Origin: Taudactylus pleione | Lineage: Eukaryota > Chordata > Amphibia > Anura > Myobatrachidae | Direction: 5' to 3' | NCBI GenBank assembly: GCA_031769625.1 | Contig: JAUIMM010000574.1 | Span: 1,302,001 to 1,366,000, forward strand | Length of the DNA: 64,000 nt | In this document: positions 60,978 through 64,000 of the stretch, piece after piece | How positions within the stretch are numbered: position 1 is the first letter of the stretch | Layout of the letters: each line of letters starts with the position of its first letter | Program-made: the position numbers and the translations under genes | The notes under the pieces: model-generated | What the model was told of the DNA's origin: nothing | The model's database searches: none | What the model saw: only the letters and a program-made list of their open reading frames with translations

Positions 60978-61107
60978 GGAAACAAAAAATATCATCTGTC
61001 GTCGGTCTATTGTATGCATAAATATGGTCGTTCTGGATTTCATTAGTGTACTGTTTGTTTATTATATTCTTTGGTAATTATTCTATATTTCCTCAGTACA
61101 ATTTAAT
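60811..61107. repeat. Direct duplication of a left-arm segment
   Basis: This segment repeats 60353-60650 nearly exactly, from TTCTCTGTTATCATAG to TTCCTCAGTACAATTTAATA, including the AT microsatellite. The right arm has only one counterpart, so the duplication arose after the inverted repeat formed. Confidence 0.9.
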
Positions 61108-61928
61108 AATATACTTGTTATATTTAGGATACAATTGTATCAACGTAGTAATAGCTGTTCTGCAAGTGTGTCTATAATTGTCTCCTGCTTACACATATAT
61201 ATGTGTATAGCACCTAAAATTTCAACTCCCTCTAGAATTACATGGTTGTAATCACAATGCTATTACTTCAATACGGGACAGTTGTTCTGCGTATGTATTC
61301 TTTTTAACACATCAATTTTAATTGCAGAATCCAACTTCCCTTTAGAAATGATAGTATCTATATATAATACAAAGTGGTCAATTAAGTCTACCTGTGAAGG
61401 TGATATACCGCTACCAATTGCTCATGTTGTCATGTGTACACGTTATATTTCTCTCATGCTGGCTTTATATATGCCGCTTAGCACTTGTACACGTAGCTAC
61501 ATTGACAGTATCACAGCTTCCAATCTTAATCATGTAAATACATTATACGTATTAAGCATACAATTGTGCTTATAAGACTGGCGGCAGCATGAGGTGCTGA
61601 CGCGCGTTTCGCAGAGGAAAGGCTTGATAAATGGCTTGAGGAATGGCTTGATAAAGCCATTCCTCGGTGAAACACACGTCAGCACCTCATGCTGCCGCCA
61701 GTCTTATAGAGACAATTATAGACACACTTGCAGAATAGCTATTACTACGTTGATACAATTGTATCCTAAATATAACAAGTCTATTATTCTAGCAGCAAGT
61801 GGAGAAAAAATAACTGCTACATTGTGAATTAAGTGAACACTCTGTGGATACTAATTAAATTTATTTGAGATCTTACTAATAAAAAGCTCTCAGCTCACCC
61901 AATACTGGGGCAATTTTACACTGATATT

Positions 61929-62477
61929 GGGCCTGATTCAGACCCACTCGCGAGCGGCTGTCCGCTCGCAAGTGGGTCGATGTTATGCACTGAGCATGCG
62001 CACGACGGAGGGAGCTCCGTCGTGTGCATGCGCCAGACGCGACGAGCGAAGGAAAGTCCTTTGCTCGTTGTGTCCGATCAAAGGGGGCGTGCTGTCAATG
62101 TTGATTGACAGCACGCCTCCTTTGGTGAGCGTGCCGGGGGTGTGCCTCCCTGATGGGGGCGTTCCCACGGGAACGCCTCCCGTCAGAAGCAGGCCCACTG
62201 ACATCACTAGTGATGTCAGTGGGAGTGATTTTGGCTCTGATAGAGCCAAAATCACTCCGGAGCTTGCGGTTGAAAACCTCAACCGCAGGCTCCGGCTCGC
62301 AATTTCGATGGTCGCGATGGTCTCGACAATCGTGGCCATCACAAAACACGCTCGTATAGCCTGTGGGTGGTGACCCACAGCTATACGAGCGTCCAGGAGG
62401 ACGCTCCATGAAAATGGAGCCCGGCCCTCATTCAGAGCGTGCGCTCTGCTCAGAGCGTACGGCTCTGAATGAGGGCC
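61929..62477. mobile_element. Hairpin-train MITE, copy 3 (549 bp, exact ends known)
   Basis: Termini are GGGCCTGATTCAGACC and GCTCTGAATGAGGGCC, flanked by ATT at 61926-61928 and 62478-62480. The left arm of the surrounding inverted repeat shows the empty site with a single ATT (complement near 60693), which confirms the ends. The interior is a continuous series of hairpins: 61941-61978, 61994-62031, 62036-62074, 62079-62124, 62150-62186, 62194-62223 (perfect 30-bp palindrome), 62222-62258 (16-bp stem), 62257-62295, 62307-62340, 62348-62392, 62389-62404, 62403-62420 and 62433-62467. The GC content is far above the surrounding AT-rich DNA. There is no coding sequence; open frames of 104 to 174 codons on both strands are consequences of the palindromes. 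Confidence 0.9.
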
Positions 62478-62857
62478 ATTGACAGTATCTGGGAGTATAT
62501 TTCCCATGATATTAAATTGTACTGTGGAAATATAGATTCATTACCAAAGAATATAATAAACAAACAGTACACTAATTAAATCCAGAACGACCATATTTAT
62601 GCATACAATAGACCGACGACAGATGATATTTTAATCACCCTTTTTTGTTTCCTATATATATATATATAATATATAGATATCACATACTCTATTTATTTTA
62701 ACTTATTTCGCCTTTCAATAATTTTGGACCTGATACTATATTTTAATTAATAAAAATAAAAGTTATATTTTACTATGATAACAGAGAAATTGATTTGAAC
62801 CATAGTGATCCCTTTAGTGCACCAGACTACAATCCTTTCTTTTTCTCCGTTTTTGCC

Positions 62858-62907
62858 AAAGGTCAACTTGTGATGGCTAGATGACTGGGTCAGAGCATCT
62901 CCAAAAT

Positions 62908-62909
<2 letters not shown>
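62858..62909 (+). mobile_element. Tc1-like element, right part (split)
   Basis: AAAGGTCAACTTGTGATGGC followed by TAGATGACTGGGTCAGAGCA continues the Tc1-type reading frame that breaks off at 60114 (family phrase KGQIVMARRLGQSISK; here GQLVMARxLGQSISK by translation). The rest is lost beyond 62909, where a TA run starts. Confidence 0.6.

Positions 62910-62947
<38 letters not shown>
62910..62947. repeat. (TA)n microsatellite
   Basis: A TA run serving as the insertion site of the adjacent hAT MITE. Confidence 0.97.
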
Positions 62948-63118
62948 TAGTGATGTGCAGGCTCGGTTTTACTCGGATTTACTCAGTTCTTATCGCCACT
63001 TTACCGCAAATTCGGATTTATTATATTGGCGATCCAAAACACATGGTAGGCGATAGCCAATAAAATGCCGTTTAGAGATCCGAGTAAATCCGAGTAAAAC
63101 CGAACCTGCTCACCCCTA
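62948..63118. mobile_element. 171-bp palindromic hAT MITE
   Basis: The left end TAGTGATGTGCAGGCTCGG and the right end CCGAACCTGCTCACCCCTA are imperfect inverses, followed inward by ACTCGGATTTACTC and its inverse. Flanks are TTATATAT and ATATATAT, approximately an 8-bp duplication in a TA run. The right terminus CTCACCCCTA matches the left end of the large hAT element (TAGGGGTGAG). No coding sequence. Confidence 0.85.
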
Positions 63119-63734
63119 ATATATATGTAAATAATGTGATGGGAAAAGTTGACTCTCACTTGAATTACCCACATTCCTGTGGGATCAGCTCCCTCCAAGG
63201 AAGACTAAAATTAAACCTGTGCAGTAGCAGTGGAGGTTTGGAACTCCGGGTTTTCAGGATTTCACAGGTCCAGCTGGAAGTCATCACTGGAAGACAGGAA
63301 GAGTTTAAAACTCTCATTCTCCCGATGCTCTGGGCACTGACACCGAATACCAGCCAGAGAGTGGAACTGAGTTTCTGTAGTGACAGGAATTTCAGAATTT
63401 GCTGTGATAGGAAGAATAACAGACTGTGGCTGAGTGATATTGCAGCAGAGAGAACATTAGCACTATGGGATCATTTGTTTCCACCTACTGTACATGTCTA
63501 ATTACTGTGCCTGTGTGTCCAGCCTGTGTGTGTATATGGGTAGGAAGGTAGTAGGGATTCTGCACAGGACTGCCTATTTACATATGTGATATTCTCACAC
63601 CAACCATAAACCGAGTACAGGACATCTTTATCTCTTTATCTCTGTCCCTACATATACTTGTTATGTACCTATATGAAAACTTGGCTTATGCAACTAATAT
63701 ATTGAATATTTTGAATTCCTGTCCATTTTGTTTT
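63119..63734. other. Low-copy DNA, one unexplained open frame
   Basis: A plus-strand frame of 121 codons (63136-63501) is open. It has no recognisable domain, signal peptide or splice context, and it is not called as a gene. The rest shows nothing recognisable. Confidence 0.35.
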
Positions 63735-64000
63735 GTTACACAATAATCTGCTGCATTAATACCAATACTCTGTTACACAATAATCTGATGCATACTGCAT
63801 TCATACCAACACTCTATTACACAATAATCTGCTCTATACTGCATTCATACCAATACTCTGATGCACAATCATCTGCTGCATACTGCACTCATACCAATAC
63901 TCTGTTACACAATAAGCTGCTGCATACTGCAATCATACCAATACTCTATTACACAATAATCTGCTCTATACTGCATTCATACCAATACTCTATTACACAA
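63735..64000. repeat. 44-bp minisatellite running off the right edge
   Basis: Units of about 44 bp (TTACACAATAATCTGCTGCA, TACTGCATTCATACCAATAC, TCTG) repeat at 63773, 63817 and about 63861 onward. The first unit is shortened to 38 bp. The array is still running at the end of the window. Confidence 0.93.

Larger units (their letters stand above)
60284..62857. mobile_element. Giant inverted-repeat (foldback) element, 2.57 kb
   Basis: The outer ends are GGCAAAAATGGAGAAAAAG (60284) and its inverse ending CTTTTTCTCCGTTTTTGCC (62857). Long arms pair in three blocks: 60284-60710 with 62478-62857, 60640-60800 with 61795-61928, and 61115-61190 with 61710-61785. The centre (about 61195-61565) is single-copy. 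Near it, 61572-61706 is a hairpin carrying GACGCGCGTTTCGC and its counterpart. The left arm contains a direct duplication: 60353-60650 recurs at 60811-61107. The right arm contains an inserted hairpin-train MITE at 61929-62477. No transposase is present. Confidence 0.88.

Noticed and set aside
61983..62507. Overlapping open frames of 68-174 codons on both strands
   Set aside because: They fall inside the hairpin-train MITE, and complementarity of the hairpins keeps frames open on both strands.
63136..63501. 121-codon plus-strand open frame
   Set aside because: No domain, signal peptide or exon boundaries; length is within chance expectation for a 64-kb window.

Overview
The window looks like intergenic and intronic DNA from a large, transposon-rich vertebrate genome, most probably a frog. 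The evidence is two intact exons of a vomeronasal type-2 receptor (V2R), a BED-finger hAT transposon with deletion derivatives, Penelope-like retroelements with a GIY-YIG domain, Tc1/mariner and Helitron relics, TTAGGG-rich repeats and very large satellites. Nothing prokaryotic was seen. The species assignment is inference.

Layout. 1-15651 is one satellite array of a 31-bp unit with nested higher-order duplications. 15652-19704 is low-copy DNA carrying several MITEs, one nested inside another. 19705-29955 is a second satellite with a 95-bp unit and clear 285-, 380- and about 1710-bp higher-order periods. 29956-35646 holds a retroposon tail, a TTAGGG-rich GC-rich element, a 36-bp minisatellite and a 59-bp minisatellite. 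35647-41539 is a nearly complete hAT element whose transposase keeps all three catalytic residues but has about three frameshifts. 41540-42930 holds mariner and Tc1 relics. 42984-45858 is an internally deleted sister of the hAT element, cut off at its 3' end by a Penelope-like element. 45860-50800 is two Penelope-like copies arranged head to head. 51307-54935 contains two consecutive V2R exons, in phase with each other. After them come a Tc1 relic, a Helitron helicase relic, a GATA microsatellite, a 2.57-kb giant inverted repeat that interrupts another Tc1 relic, a hAT MITE and the start of a 44-bp minisatellite.

The only host gene supported is the V2R on the + strand. Its upstream exons and its cysteine-rich and 7TM exons were not found here. 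The rest is selfish or tandem DNA. The autonomous-type hAT, its deleted sister and two palindromic MITEs share terminal sequence, which suggests one transposase mobilised all of them.

The most unusual object is a MITE-like element made almost entirely of consecutive hairpins (61929-62477, with an older copy at 18654-19425). Corresponding stems in the two copies differ in sequence but remain paired in each copy. The giant inverted repeat also preserves, in its left arm, the empty site of the insertion in its right arm, which fixes that element's ends to the base.
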